Below are positions 19,557 to 30,143 of a stretch of 64,000 nucleotides of DNA, in pieces; position 1 is the first letter of the stretch, and every line of letters begins with the position of its first letter. The notes beneath the pieces were generated by a model. The model was not told the origin of the DNA. It did no database searches and worked only from the letters and a program-made list of their open reading frames with translations. The stretch spans positions 1-64,000 of the forward strand of contig JARGXX010000105.1 of assembly GCA_030374765.1 (NCBI GenBank), in the 5' to 3' direction. The position numbers were made by a program, and so were the translations under genes. This stretch comes from Agarophyton chilense (lineage: Eukaryota > Rhodophyta > Florideophyceae > Gracilariales > Gracilariaceae).

Positions 19557-21460
19557 GGTCCCCCTTTTCAGTTGCACTCGGCCTTTGTTACATGTTCCAT
19601 CCAATCAAAACAGGTTTACCGCCGTCGCACAGGTTTTTGCAGGAGAATTTGGACACCAGCACCGCAAGCGAATTCTTCTCCGAGTTCCTTGCTCTCCCAC
19701 GGTTATTCCAAATCCTTTTGCTGCACTCTTCGTAGTTCGAAGATCGAGCGTATTTACATACCAATATCAAAATGACTCCAAACGGGTGAATGGTTGGCCG
19801 TCCATGGCTTTACGGCTTCACCGATTTCCAATTCTTTCTGGGAGGCTCCGAACGAAAAGCATCGTGCTTATGAAATGATATATCTTCCACATACCATACT
19901 TAGTATGTTTAGTACTCGCAACCACTCAAGTGCGGGATAGCATGTGCTTCGGAGTGTGATGATTAACTCAGCTCACACTGTCTAGGTTCTACTATGAATT
20001 AGTTCCTGTGTGGAGAAAAACTAGTTCCATATCTGATTCCAGCACATGCAATCCTCACACTCTGTGTGTGTCCGCTTTTTTCCTGACGTTGAAGCCGCTC
20101 TTAACGCGATTGTATCCGGTAAACCCAGAATTTTTCACTTTCTCCTTCTTCAGTCAGAATCTGAAAACCATTCCAAACGAGTAGGCATCCCTCTCTCCTC
20201 GGGTTCAGAGCCCTGATTGTCACCCGCAATTCAGAACCCATCACTCCCATGTATCCTATATCCAAGCTGAGTACACATCCTACCTCGGACTACTGTCTAA
20301 AAAGCCAATTGTTTTTGAAGCGCAGAAGGCGCCGGAGAACATGCTCCATGGAGGGCAACAATCGCTTCAGCTCATACGGCTGAAGAATTCAACAAAGTAG
20401 TTCCGGCAGCGAAGGTTTTAAACTGAATCCAGCAGATTCTATCGCTGTACGCTTCTGATTGCCTCCCTCCTACCGTCAGTGGACACTTTGGGACCGCCTT
20501 ACTTCTGGTGATACTTTAGCCCATGTCTTGTAGCAAGCAACAATTACTCGCCAATCGTGTTTGAACCATTCCCGCACGGGAGCTGCAGTACGTCAGAATG
20601 TATGGGCAGGATGCCTATGGAAGTGAGTTCTTCATATTGAGTTACAATGGTTTCATAAAGACAGAGAAACTCCTAAATTGGAAAGGAACACTAAACATGT
20701 GCGCAGATTTGTGGGCACCGCGCCCAGCACGATACGTATACAGTACCCATTTCCCATCTATGCTCTAAATCTCTGGTCGTTTTTCTTCATCATCAATAGC
20801 GCATGCCAGCCTGGCATTTCCATTCATTTCAGGTGAACACGCGTTTCAACATAATGGTGTCCAGGGCCATCACTGTAGAGGAAAACTGAGCCATGCCCTA
20901 CACGCCCACATTAGCAATCGAATCTAATGCCTACTCCTCCCTGTTCATATCGCCACCTCTGGATGAGAGCCCGCCAGCAAATGCTGCAAAGGATGGAACA
21001 CCCCCTGTCTAGGTAGGAACCACTGCATTTGGGCTTCATGAAGAACATCTTCTCACTCGCAATCCAGCACCGAGCATACCCGTTCCTCGCTTGTTCTCTT
21101 CTTCCCGACAAGCGATGAACGGGTATGCCCGCTTGCCGAAATCCTGGATAAGGTAACCAAGCTTCCGGCTGGACCGGTCTTCCACTCACGGGGCATGAGT
21201 ACCATTTGACTGAAGCAAGAGTTTGGAATTTTTTAGTGTGTAATTAAAAGTTTGAACCTGTTTTACCGCACATCTGCAGCCCCATTTACCAGAGTAAGAG
21301 ATAGCGACTCATGGTTCTACGTTGCGGACGAATGGTTCGAAATTGATTCACTTTCGGTTGCATTGTTCACGAGCTGTCGGCCAACTTATCTCCACACGGC
21401 ATAACGCCGTAGAATCTACTAGTGTTCGTAAAGGAGAAATTGGTATCTTCTACTGTGAGT
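19557..21460. other. Intergenic region without a recognised gene
   Basis: About 1.9 kb between the tRNA and the PGRMC-like gene. Only short frames (up to about 90 codons) without family resemblance. No repeat or RNA identified. Confidence 0.45.
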
Positions 21461-22182
21461 ATGGACAGTTCTATTGTGGACGATCAACTCGAGAAATCCC
21501 AAAACAATGCTCTGACCGGGCAAAGTATAGCGTACGTTCTATCTAACCTGGCTTAGACTCGGCACGTCTACTAGAATGCAAAAGCATCCGTCTTACAGCA
21601 GTATATTCCTCCCGCCCTGCCTTCGTCACGTGTTTCAATACCAATTCAATCCTTTGTCGTCCACGCAGAACTCTTTCTCTCGCTATCACCGCTGTGAGCG
21701 TGCTTTGTTTCCTGATCATTAGACAGTTAATGAGAAAGAGCATCCTCAACGACGATCAAGAAATGGAAGCTTCCGATCGTGAAACCGCTGCCGAAAGACC
21801 AATCACCGAATCAGAACTGAGAAAGACTAACGGGGAAGACGGTCAAAAGATTTATCTCGCCTTGAAGGATCCTTTCAGCACCAAGATCACCGTGTTTGAT
21901 GTCACTTCTGCAAAAGATTTTTACGGACCCGGCTGTCCTTACCACGTGTTTGCGGGAAAAAATGCAACACATGGGCTCGCAACAACCAGCACTGATCCAG
22001 AAAAGGTTACTGGTGATTTATCCAATCTTACGGAAGCTCAGAAAGATACACACATGCAGTGGCACGCCAAGTATTCTGTAAAATATCCCATTGTTGGATA
22101 TCTAGTTCCCAACGAAAGCCCTGCAGATCACGAGACGGATTCTGTAATCACTCAGGATGCGGAAACAAAGAAGAACGCATAA
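21461..22182 (+). CDS. PGRMC/Dap1-like membrane-anchored heme-binding protein, two exons
   Basis: MAPR-family proteins are ER membrane proteins with a cytochrome-b5-like fold that bind heme and support P450 enzymes and sterol synthesis. The domain is clear in exon 2 (IYLALKDPFSTKITVFDVTS, FYGPGCPYHVFAGKNATHGL, LSNLTEAQKDTHMQWHAKYS), including the Tyr region that ligates heme. The exon-2 frame has no ATG before the membrane helix (LAITAVSVLCFLII). A short exon from the ATG at 21461 (MDSSIVDDQLEKSQNN...) ends GC|GTACGT at 21531, and an acceptor CGCAG ends at 21668. Joining them gives an in-frame GC|A codon and a 194-aa protein of normal family length with a single N-terminal anchor. The intron is 137 nt. 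The internal ATG at 21730 would lose the anchor. Confidence 0.8.
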
Positions 22183-22573
22183 TTCCCTTTGGCCCTAAGT
22201 TATTTGCACCGATAGTGATCTAGCTAGCGTAGTGTAACACATCATTGCGGAACCCATGTCTGTAAAGTTCAGCCTTGAGTTGTTGACTATTTTCTCGTTG
22301 TATCGAAGAAACCCCACTCGTCGATCATATTATTCGTTATGGTAGTTAGCAAATGAGTACACTCTACTTATCTGTCACAGAAGGTACAGGCCAACATGTG
22401 CTGCCCTGGTTCTTCCAATAAAGCCGATATAGCGAAACCCCGTTTGACAAGGCACCATTTGGACTTCAGCTTGTAATCGGCGTAACTCACGCATTCAACA
22501 TGCACTAAATATTTCAGTCCTAGAACTGTTCTAGGACTCTGATATGGTATACCTTTACATTGCCGTTTCAAAC
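22183..22573. other. 3' spacer between convergent PGRMC-like and SEC24 genes
   Basis: About 390 bases; no gene seen. The short inverted repeat CCTAGAACTGTTCTAGG, an almost perfect hairpin, lies near 22518-22534. Confidence 0.5.
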
Positions 22574-25500
22574 TCACTTTCTTGCTGCTGTTTGGGAAAT
22601 CCGCCGTTGCAACTCGAGAAGGAATTCTCGGTAGTTAGGCGACGAAGCCGTCCTGTCTTCCATCATAAGAGCTTCCACACGAGGTTGCATCCTCTGATCA
22701 CCAGCAGGAACGACGTGAAACGGCATAAATGGTTTGCGTGCAGCGAGTATCGAGTTGATCGTGTTGCACACTTTGGAAACAGCCCCCTTGACTGAGTGAC
22801 CGCGTCTCATGATTTCGACAGCCAAGAAACGAGGGTCCACTGGACCAGAAACGGCTTTTCCCAAGAGTTCTGAGGTAAATCGTTGCAGGATTCCGCTTCC
22901 AAGCCATAGAACTAAGCTACGCCCATCATCAATTAAAACACCAACATCTGACTTCAACACTGACACGGTTGCCGGAGCACCGTTTGGATACTTTTGGACT
23001 TTCTCATCCCCGTCAAGCCACGGATATACAGGAATGATATTAGGATAGACAAAGGCGCATACATCTGGGGCATTCATAACATCCACTGAATGCGAGAGAT
23101 ATGATTTGTCATCAAATTTATACAAGAAAGCGCCGGATGAGTCTCGACTGAGAACTGGGGTTTTGGATAGTCCGTGCATGTACAATGGCAAAAGAAGCAT
23201 GGCATCTGGGAGAAGGAGCTGGCCGTTTCCAGAAACAGCCGGATACTGAGTTTGACACACTTCTCTGTATTTTGCCAACGCATTGATAACTTTCTCCAGT
23301 TGGTTTTTCTTCATCTCCTCCAAACCACGATCCTTCATACCCTCCGCTGCCTGTCTAGCGAAAATGTTGGCTGTGGCAGGTGAATCCACTCGCATGAAAA
23401 GGTCTGAAAGTGAGCTGGTAACTGGAAGAGCGACAGTATGAACTCGAATTCTCCTCTCCCCAGTCGTCGTGGTATACAATAACGCAACTTGAAGACAGAA
23501 TGGCCCCTCGCCCACATTGCTGTCCTCAAACTGAAACTGAACAGCGTATGCCTTATCAGCATCAACGTTTGGCAGAGCAAGAAGATCGGCAGACCGGAGA
23601 AAGAAACGACCGCCGAAGTTTACGCACCTTATGCTCTTCGTAGCCCGGATACGCATGACCGCTTCTAAACCGGTCTCGCGGGCCAGGACTCTGTTGATAA
23701 CAAGCTGTAGCCGTGGGGCATCTTTCGGTGCTTCAAAATTGGGACTAAAGAAGAGCTCCCCACCCGTGAATTTGACAAGCGGAGCAAGTGTGGGAACATC
23801 TAAAAAGTGTCCAGATGGAGGAGGACACAAGAGCATATCACAGCTGATCTGGTATTTTGACATGGTGACTGCCATTTGACTATAGATGGATGAAGCAGGT
23901 CGAAGAACTGCTCGCTCTTGGTCTGTTCCAAGATATGAATGATCACCGCGATCTCGGAGGGACCCTGGTCCAACGGTCGGCCTCGATGCCGCGAAGATGA
24001 GCATTTTGCCTCCGCTGTACTCTAATGCTTTTTGCGCCCCCTTGATGGCAGCGCCGAGGCTCGAAGGTGCTGATGCAACGTTTTTTATCTGCACTTGTGA
24101 CTGAAGGATCATGTCCAATGCGCGCTCGAAGCACGGGCGACATTCGCTCAGCTGAACCATAATACTCTCGGGAGTTGGAAGAAACACGTCGTTGATGTCA
24201 GGGATTACATAGATCGCGGGTTCGCTGTGTTCGCCAGCAGAAAGCTTGTAGAAGTGAACCGCGGAGTCAAACGTGATAATTCCAACTCGAGTTCTACCTT
24301 CGTTTGGCATGGAATCGATCGACTTCTTGATACCCACCACTGCCGCATTTAGAGCACCCGAGTTCACAGACGCTGGCGTTGTTTCTAAAACGAAAAGATA
24401 AACAGGAGGCATAGGCGGGCGTACCATATACTCGGCAGGTGCAACAAACTCCACAGAACCTCGACACAGCTCCGGGCGTGAGGCTGCATCCCTCCTCTTT
24501 CCATTTTGATCAAGAGGAGAAAAATACTCTGAAGGAACATCGTTGGTGAACCCGCACATGCTACACAGCCATCTTCGTCCCCCATCCTTAAACGAGCATG
24601 AAAAATTGACGTATGATCGACATCTGCGGCATCTGACAATCCCAGCACCGCCAAAGTTCACAACTGGTACAGGTTCATCCTTAGCGAGCGGTTGAATAAC
24701 TGCTCCCAAGGGAAGGCAGTATTTCTTGCTTAACGCCACCGTCATGGGAAATGCAGTGTTGCTAAGCCTGACAACACGATGACTCACCGGCACGAATGCT
24801 TCTGGCGGACAAGCTGCAGGCTCAACTGCCATGCGCGGTTTCGCCTGACCAGTGATCGGATCAGGGAATGGAGCGGTTTCAAGGGGCGGATTCGGAACAG
24901 GATCACCCTTCGATATCCTGGACGCGATCGCTAACCCATTCATATCCGGACGGGGGAGAAGACGCGCATCGGTCACCGCAGCTGCGCGCATTCCCGGTGG
25001 GGGTGCAGAGAGCTGTTGGAGGCTCATGTCCTGCATAGCGGCTGTTGGGGGTGCAGGACGCATTGGCATCGGAGGCATGGGTCTGCTGGGCAGGATACCG
25101 GTGCCCGCAGCAGATTTGTACGCTTGTGGCGGCGCGTAGTTCGCGGATGCAACGTTCTGAGAAAGGTTATGATCCATGGGGGGTTGGGTGTATGGAATGG
25201 AACCGGGTTGCGAATAAGTGGCCGGTCTTTGCTGCCCCATCTGCTGAGAAGCGTGTTGCATAGGTTGGTTGGCAGCGTACAGCGGTGTATGTTGCATTTG
25301 AGGCGGCTGAGTGCCCTGCGGTGGCATTTGTTGCGGTGGTGCCGCATGGATCGGACGCGGGGGATATGAATGTCGTGCTGGCTGAGACTGTTGTGGAATA
25401 GGTGCGTGAGGATTCGGAGGCAGCGGCGCTTGAGGAGTGAGCCCTAAAGGGCGGAGTTGCGCATTTGGAAGTGCATTGGGTCCGGGAGGAACAGGCTGAG

Positions 25501-25609
25501 CTAATTGCTGCGCTTGTGAATACGCTGGCCATCGCTGTTGTGCTTGTTGAGTGCGCTGTGGAGCGTAGGCATTGTCAGAAGTTGGGGGTGTTGGATACCT
25601 ACCAGCCAT
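22574..25609 (-). CDS. SEC24: COPII coat protein SEC24
   Basis: SEC24 partners SEC23 in the inner COPII coat and binds cargo signals during vesicle budding from the ER. A single exon of 1011 aa, normal for the family. Residues 1-230 are a Pro/Gln-rich disordered region (PPMPMRPAPPTAAM). A zinc finger follows with C327-x2-C330 and C349-x2-C352 (RCRRCRSYVNFSC, WLCSMCGFTND). Next is the Sec23/24 trunk (vWA-like; VYLFVLETTPASVN, RVGIITFDSAVHFY, GGKMLIFAASRPT), then the beta-sandwich (FGGRFFLRSADLLALPN), the helical domain and the gelsolin-like end (DVGVLIDDGRSLVLWLGSGI). All domains are present and uninterrupted. The start at 25609 (MAGRYPTPP) is the only reasonable ATG. Confidence 0.95.
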   Translation of the reverse strand: MAGRYPTPPTSDNAYAPQRTQQAQQRWPAYSQAQQLAQPVPPGPNALPNAQLRPLGLTPQAPLPPNPHAPIPQQSQPARHSYPPRPIHAAPPQQMPPQGTQPPQMQHTPLYAANQPMQHASQQMGQQRPATYSQPGSIPYTQPPMDHNLSQNVASANYAPPQAYKSAAGTGILPSRPMPPMPMRPAPPTAAMQDMSLQQLSAPPPGMRAAAVTDARLLPRPDMNGLAIASRISKGDPVPNPPLETAPFPDPITGQAKPRMAVEPAACPPEAFVPVSHRVVRLSNTAFPMTVALSKKYCLPLGAVIQPLAKDEPVPVVNFGGAGIVRCRRCRSYVNFSCSFKDGGRRWLCSMCGFTNDVPSEYFSPLDQNGKRRDAASRPELCRGSVEFVAPAEYMVRPPMPPVYLFVLETTPASVNSGALNAAVVGIKKSIDSMPNEGRTRVGIITFDSAVHFYKLSAGEHSEPAIYVIPDINDVFLPTPESIMVQLSECRPCFERALDMILQSQVQIKNVASAPSSLGAAIKGAQKALEYSGGKMLIFAASRPTVGPGSLRDRGDHSYLGTDQERAVLRPASSIYSQMAVTMSKYQISCDMLLCPPPSGHFLDVPTLAPLVKFTGGELFFSPNFEAPKDAPRLQLVINRVLARETGLEAVMRIRATKSIRCVNFGGRFFLRSADLLALPNVDADKAYAVQFQFEDSNVGEGPFCLQVALLYTTTTGERRIRVHTVALPVTSSLSDLFMRVDSPATANIFARQAAEGMKDRGLEEMKKNQLEKVINALAKYREVCQTQYPAVSGNGQLLLPDAMLLLPLYMHGLSKTPVLSRDSSGAFLYKFDDKSYLSHSVDVMNAPDVCAFVYPNIIPVYPWLDGDEKVQKYPNGAPATVSVLKSDVGVLIDDGRSLVLWLGSGILQRFTSELLGKAVSGPVDPRFLAVEIMRRGHSVKGAVSKVCNTINSILAARKPFMPFHVVPAGDQRMQPRVEALMMEDRTASSPNYREFLLELQRRISQTAARK

Positions 25610-26162
25610 TTTTAAAAGCGGGCGAAAGCGGAGGGAAGGGCAGGCCGCTCTCTGGCGAACGCGTCTCTGGCGGACGCCGAAGGACGAGAGGGTGTAGAGG
25701 GAAGGGGGGAGTGTACAGGGGACAACAAGCAGTAGAAGGCAGGACGGTGCGAAGCGAAGGGAGGGCGATCGACGGTGTTGTCTGCTGCTCCACCAACACG
25801 ACGCTGGTCATCATCACGGCTGACAGCTTGACTGTAGTATTTATTATTAACGTGTGCAAATTGTATCCAATCATTAAACAGCTCCCACGTCCACCCTGTG
25901 CCGATCAAACTGAGGCTCTGCTGAGCGGCTGTCTTGGTGCTCTTCCAGCATGCCTACAACCCACGCTCCTCCGCGCCACGCTCCTTCGCACTTCTCCACA
26001 AGGTGTGTGGAAAAGAAACACCCGGTCGGGCGTTCGACATTCTGCTTAGTCCGTCTACACGCAACCGGGCAGTGTACTCGCACCCAGGACGCAACCACAG
26101 AGTGTTATACGCTCTATAAGCCACCAGCTCTCTCCGCACACAACAAAACTTGATCTACAAAG
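25610..26162. promoter_or_regulatory. Divergent promoter region between SEC24 and the small membrane protein gene
   Basis: The two start codons face away from each other across 553 bases. The SEC24-proximal part is purine-rich (about 25620-25730). No TATA box or named element can be assigned. Confidence 0.4.
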
Positions 26163-26387
26163 ATGCCTGCCAAGCCCATTCCAGGGTGGCCATGGATAGA
26201 TCGTATCACCTTGATGTTCTTCACTTTTGCAGGGGGCGCTCTGGGTTTTCAAATTGTACACAAACAAGAGCTCAGCCACAAAAGACAACTGCAAACGCTG
26301 GTTCCGAAATTGGAAGCTGACCTCGCCGAAGCCATACGAAAGCGACAGGCCTTAGAATCTCAGCTCGGCGCGCTGAATGAAAATTAG
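26163..26387 (+). CDS. Small single-pass membrane protein with coiled coil
   Basis: 74 aa from the ATG at 26163 (context AAAGATGCC). It begins MPAKPIPGWPWIDRI, has one hydrophobic segment (LMFFTFAGGALGFQIV, residues about 17-32) and a charged helical C-terminus (KLEADLAEAIRKRQALESQL) with a coiled-coil heptad look. I do not recognise the family; organelle-membrane assembly factors of similar layout exist, but this is not evidence. Its TAG (26385-26387) overlaps the TAA of the opposite-strand gene by two bases. It has a clear start, sensible composition and a conserved-looking layout, so it is probably real. Confidence 0.65.
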   Translation: MPAKPIPGWPWIDRITLMFFTFAGGALGFQIVHKQELSHKRQLQTLVPKLEADLAEAIRKRQALESQLGALNEN

Positions 26388-27046
26388 AGCGCATATCTAG
26401 CACGATCCCAAGTCTGTAACACCGCCTCCGCACTCCTCCAATCGTCGTCACTCGCCAAAACGCGCGCATGCTCCACGGTCATCTTTACCTCGTCATAGGT
26501 AGCGCCAACCTTAAATGCCCCGCGGATATGGCTCGCCAACTGCACTGAGGCGCATCTGTCGACGGATAATACTGCCACTGCTGCCAACTCGCGCTCTCGA
26601 AGGGTCACATCGTCGCGGGAAAGCATTGCTCCATAGTTGCAGGTCAACACCCACTGTTCCACAAACGGGTGAAACTGTTTCAGCCGCTTTCTCACACGGT
26701 ATGCATTGCGCCCGTAAATCTGATTGAATGTATGCTCACCCCTTTGTTCAAGGTCTGCAATGGAGGCCAGCGTGGATCGTTCTGGATCACCAACCACCCC
26801 CAAAATCTGTAAGGCCGCGGCTGCGTGCAGTGCGCGAGGAATTCCAATGAACGGCATCGCTTGTACTACAGCAAGCTCATACGCTTTCCTTTGATGTTCT
26901 GGGTGAATATAACGAAAAGCGCTTGTGACACCGTGTACATCTCCGCTTGCGACATGGCCTGCTGCCAGCAGAATGGTTCGGAACTGGGTGCAAATCGATG
27001 CTGGTGCAGTTGACAATTTGATTAGGAGAGGATAGAGGTTTGACAT
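26384..27046 (-). CDS. Carboxymuconolactone decarboxylase/AhpD-like protein
   Basis: A single exon of 220 aa. The C-terminal half carries the CMD fold signature (TLRERELAAVAVLSVDR, then LASHIRGAFKVGATYDEVKM). The N-terminal half is helical (FRYIHPEHQRKAYELAVVQA, ALHAAAALQILGVVGD), as in eukaryotic two-domain members such as the yeast peroxisomal Pxp2 type. The CxxC of redox-active AhpD enzymes is absent, so a peroxidase role is unlikely; the substrate is unknown. The end (RARYAL) is not an obvious PTS1 signal. The stop overlaps the converging small membrane protein gene. Confidence 0.75.
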   Translation of the reverse strand: MSNLYPLLIKLSTAPASICTQFRTILLAAGHVASGDVHGVTSAFRYIHPEHQRKAYELAVVQAMPFIGIPRALHAAAALQILGVVGDPERSTLASIADLEQRGEHTFNQIYGRNAYRVRKRLKQFHPFVEQWVLTCNYGAMLSRDDVTLRERELAAVAVLSVDRCASVQLASHIRGAFKVGATYDEVKMTVEHARVLASDDDWRSAEAVLQTWDRARYAL

Positions 27047-27689
27047 AGTTCAACTTGGGCGAATTAACGCCGTTTGATGCGATCGTGCAGTCGGCATTCA
27101 AATCGATGCTCTCACAACTGTTGCTCGTCAATGAGCATGTGAGGCGTCGTGGGCTGCGCGGTGTGGAGTTCTTCACAGTTCCTGATAATCGTAGACAACT
27201 TCGGAGGGGAGCACAGTTGCAGCAGACCTAATGAAGGAAAATTCTTCGATCGGGATTTCAATGCTCATACAGTAAGCGCTTGTCTACACTCCGTTAAACT
27301 GTAAAGAAGTGAGGACAGATGTGTTATTCAGTGTCTTTGGCGACCCACCATCCCACGCGTGCGTCATCGAAGCCGCGGGCGTCGGTAGCGAAGTGCTCCA
27401 GAAGACATTTGGGGTTGTTCTGGGCGGCTAAACGTTGCTTGGACGCCCTTTCGCGACGGTGTTTGCGCGCCCTCAGCGCGCTGCACGCTGCGATGTTGTG
27501 TTATGCCTCTCGGAGCGGGCTTGCGCTGCGCTGTGAACGCCACTTAATCACTTCACACGGCGTTGGTTTCGCACCGCGTCCCGCCATCCCCTTCACGCCG
27601 CCGCGCCTCGTCTCGGCCGTGCCGGAACGCAGAGTATGTAAAGCGTATCCTTTTCTTGCGCGCACCCGGTCCGCTTGCATGCATCCACT
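27047..27689. promoter_or_regulatory. Divergent promoter region, GC-rich
   Basis: It separates the minus-strand CMD-like gene and the plus-strand lysine/serine-rich gene. The part from 27340 on is CpG-rich. Upstream frames such as 27319-27762 are composition artefacts overlapping the next gene. Confidence 0.4.
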
Positions 27690-30128
27690 ATGGCCGCTCT
27701 CATTCCGAAAAATGGCTCGCCGTTGCCTCCATCGAGCATCGAGGATATCCTCGAAGCCATGACGCGCACTCCCACCCAAATCCTGGGTGAGCCTCCGTTG
27801 TCCCCTCTTCCAAAACGACCTGTCCAACCGCCCTGCATTTCTTATGAAGCTGCACTTGCCATCACGCGCAGTTACGTCGATCCCATCACCTTGCTTGGGG
27901 AATCCCCGCTTCCGAAGCACTTGCCGCCCAAAAAGCCCAGGAAACGGGCTCGCCTTCACAGCGACGACGAGCTTCCAAACACGCCGCCGAAAAGGCGCAA
28001 GAAGGGCGCCAACATTCCGTCCATCACCATCACCGTTCCGAAGAAGAGCGAGGCGGGTGTGAGCCTGAGCGTTGGTGAGAAGCCCAGCGTGGATCCTATC
28101 AAACAGGGCAAATCGCTCAAGCTCACAGTCAGGCTCCCCAAAAAGACACCGACTGCACTCGGACCCGTTTCACCGAGCAAAAAGGAGGAAGGGGTTGCTG
28201 GGTGCTCCAAACCCGAAAGCGCCACGAAGCCATCCGCGAAAGAACCATCCAAACAATCGCGACGCCGGAAGGAAAAGTCGAGGCCCAGGTCTTCTCCCAT
28301 CCCTGCTTCAGAGGCGGTGTCCGTTCAGACCGCACGAAGGTCTTCGCCTGCGCCTGAGTCCGATTCGCAGCACGCGCGGAAGCGAAAGGACCGCCCTGCG
28401 TTGAGGTCCTCTCCGGCACCACTTGCAGATACGAACGATGTGAAGAAAGTCATTGACAAGTCAAGGTCCTCTGCCGCGGTGGTGTCTGATAAGAAAGGGG
28501 ATCGGAAAGACGCCGAGCGACCCATGTTCAAGTCTTCTACAGTGCCTTTCTCCGAGCCCAAGGACTCGCGGAAGAGTTCTGATAGGTCTAAGCCCAAGTG
28601 TTCTGCTGCAGAGTACTCTGACTCAAAGGAGAGCGACGGGCGCAAGTCCAAGCCATCTCCTGCGGCTAGAGCGGACACGAAGGAATCTAAGAGGAAAGGG
28701 GACAGGCAAAAATCGCACAAATCGGCACTTCGTGAGAGCGAGTCGAAGGATGGTGCTTCCAGGTCGGTCAAGAAGCCTCCTTCGTCCGTCCCACTTTCTC
28801 GCCCTGTGGTTCGCATTCCCCGTTCCGAACCTGCTGCGTCAAGGTCAACTTCACCGGAAGCACCCCGAAAAGATAAGTCTGCGAAGGCCACCAAGGGCAA
28901 TCGTGGGTCTTGTGGGAAAAAGGAAACGACTGTTTCGCGAAAGTCGTCGGAGAAAGAGCGGCGTAACGAGCAGAGCATCTCTCGGCGAAGGGAAAGTTCC
29001 GTGGGACGCAGTCGCCGTGATGTCACGAAGCTGTCACGCAGAAGAAGAGAAAGCTCGGTTGAGGTAGTTCCGTCTTGCTCGAAGCTACGTGATACTAGAA
29101 AGCTGAGGAGTAAAGTCGATGATGATGGGTTTTGCGATAGGGATGAGGCTATCTCTAGACTAGCTGAAAAGAAACTAGGCGCTGACGGCGAAAACGATCA
29201 CGCCCTGCTTCCTGTCCATGAAGGGGAGCTCTCAAAGCGAAAGGGAAAGGAGCGAAGACAACTCCGAGATGCTCACAAGAGTGTCGTCAGGGAAAAAGAC
29301 ATCGAAAAGCAAACGATGAAGGAGACGACCGCTCGCAAACCCATGTTCAGGTCGGTGCCAGCCAGCGCCATTGTAGAATCGGGAGTTGGCGAGGCTAAAT
29401 CGAGTGAGGTTGCTGGTGCAGTGTTTCGTAGCACGAAAGGATCGGCGTCACCAGGGTCAGTGCATGCATCCGATCCGTTGCCACGGCCAACCCATCACCC
29501 TCCCACAAAAGAGGAGCTTCGGCTTTTGTCGAGGAAACTAGAGCAATTGGCCACAGAGCAACGAGAGCTGCTGAGTCAGTTCGACTCGCTAACCAAACTT
29601 TGTGATGGTTTCTTATCAAAAGAGAAACACGATGATTTTGAAGAGACAGCAAGAAAAGGGTTTGGTGTCTTATTCAAATTCTGCCTGAAGAAGGAGACGG
29701 AGATGCGTGTACTGAAGCGCTTGAATCGGGAATGGGTGGAAACTAGGAAAGAAGCGTTGACGAAATACAAACAACTTGCGCGACAATATGGATCACAACG
29801 CATCTCGGAGTTGGAGAAAATAGGGCGGATGCGAACGGCTCGCTTTCTATCTCATCAGGTGCACAAAATATACGTGCGAATGTTTATTTTACAAAGATGC
29901 TGGAACAGAGAACAGCGCATGGGCGAAAATGAGATGAAGTCTCTGATGAGTTACTTGCATCGTGAAGGGTCGGCTGCGGACAAGAACAAGTTCCTGACGC
30001 AGAGGAAGATTGGATCCATTGCAAATCTGTTGAACGACTATGCCAACATTCTCTGCCTGTTCGACACGTTGTTGTCTGACTGGACTGATGGGGATGATCA
30101 AGCTGGATCGGAGATTACAATGCCGTTT
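27690..30128 (+). repeat. Arm 1 of a large inverted duplication
   Basis: It pairs with 33611-36430 (minus). The first 130 or so bases are diverged, the next 1 kb is almost identical, about 28850-29320 differs by substitutions and large indels, and 29330-30128 is again almost identical. Similarity stops just before the stop codon. Confidence 0.9.
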
Positions 30129-30143
30129 GTCGGTGGAGAATGA
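27690..30143 (+). CDS. Lysine/serine-rich nuclear-type protein, copy 1 of an inverted pair
   Basis: 817 aa from the ATG at 27690; a TTG 15 bases earlier is not a credible start. It begins MAALIPKNGSPLPP and has a conserved N-terminal block (SIEDILEAMTRTPTQILGEP), then nuclear-localisation-type basic runs (PPKKPRKRAR, PPKRRKKGAN). A long Ser/Lys/Arg/Pro-rich disordered centre follows (about residues 120-500). The folded helical C-terminus of roughly 210 residues (LRLLSRKLEQLATEQRELLS, EKIGRMRTARFLSHQVHKIY, RKIGSIANLLNDYANILCLF) ends soon after TLLSDWTDGDD. I do not recognise the family; a chromatin or RNA-processing scaffold is a guess from composition. The arm at 33611-36430 is an inverted near-copy. 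Relative to it this copy lacks about 150 codons of K/E/R-rich centre but has a unique EAPRKDKSAKATKGNRGSCG stretch. Confidence 0.75.
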   Translation: MAALIPKNGSPLPPSSIEDILEAMTRTPTQILGEPPLSPLPKRPVQPPCISYEAALAITRSYVDPITLLGESPLPKHLPPKKPRKRARLHSDDELPNTPPKRRKKGANIPSITITVPKKSEAGVSLSVGEKPSVDPIKQGKSLKLTVRLPKKTPTALGPVSPSKKEEGVAGCSKPESATKPSAKEPSKQSRRRKEKSRPRSSPIPASEAVSVQTARRSSPAPESDSQHARKRKDRPALRSSPAPLADTNDVKKVIDKSRSSAAVVSDKKGDRKDAERPMFKSSTVPFSEPKDSRKSSDRSKPKCSAAEYSDSKESDGRKSKPSPAARADTKESKRKGDRQKSHKSALRESESKDGASRSVKKPPSSVPLSRPVVRIPRSEPAASRSTSPEAPRKDKSAKATKGNRGSCGKKETTVSRKSSEKERRNEQSISRRRESSVGRSRRDVTKLSRRRRESSVEVVPSCSKLRDTRKLRSKVDDDGFCDRDEAISRLAEKKLGADGENDHALLPVHEGELSKRKGKERRQLRDAHKSVVREKDIEKQTMKETTARKPMFRSVPASAIVESGVGEAKSSEVAGAVFRSTKGSASPGSVHASDPLPRPTHHPPTKEELRLLSRKLEQLATEQRELLSQFDSLTKLCDGFLSKEKHDDFEETARKGFGVLFKFCLKKETEMRVLKRLNREWVETRKEALTKYKQLARQYGSQRISELEKIGRMRTARFLSHQVHKIYVRMFILQRCWNREQRMGENEMKSLMSYLHREGSAADKNKFLTQRKIGSIANLLNDYANILCLFDTLLSDWTDGDDQAGSEITMPFVGGE

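Noticed and set aside
27956-29026. Antisense frames of up to 233 codons across the lysine/serine-rich genes (and the mirror images at 35128-36164)
   Set aside because: They appear identically in both arms as the complement of Ser/Lys codons; shadows of the real genes.
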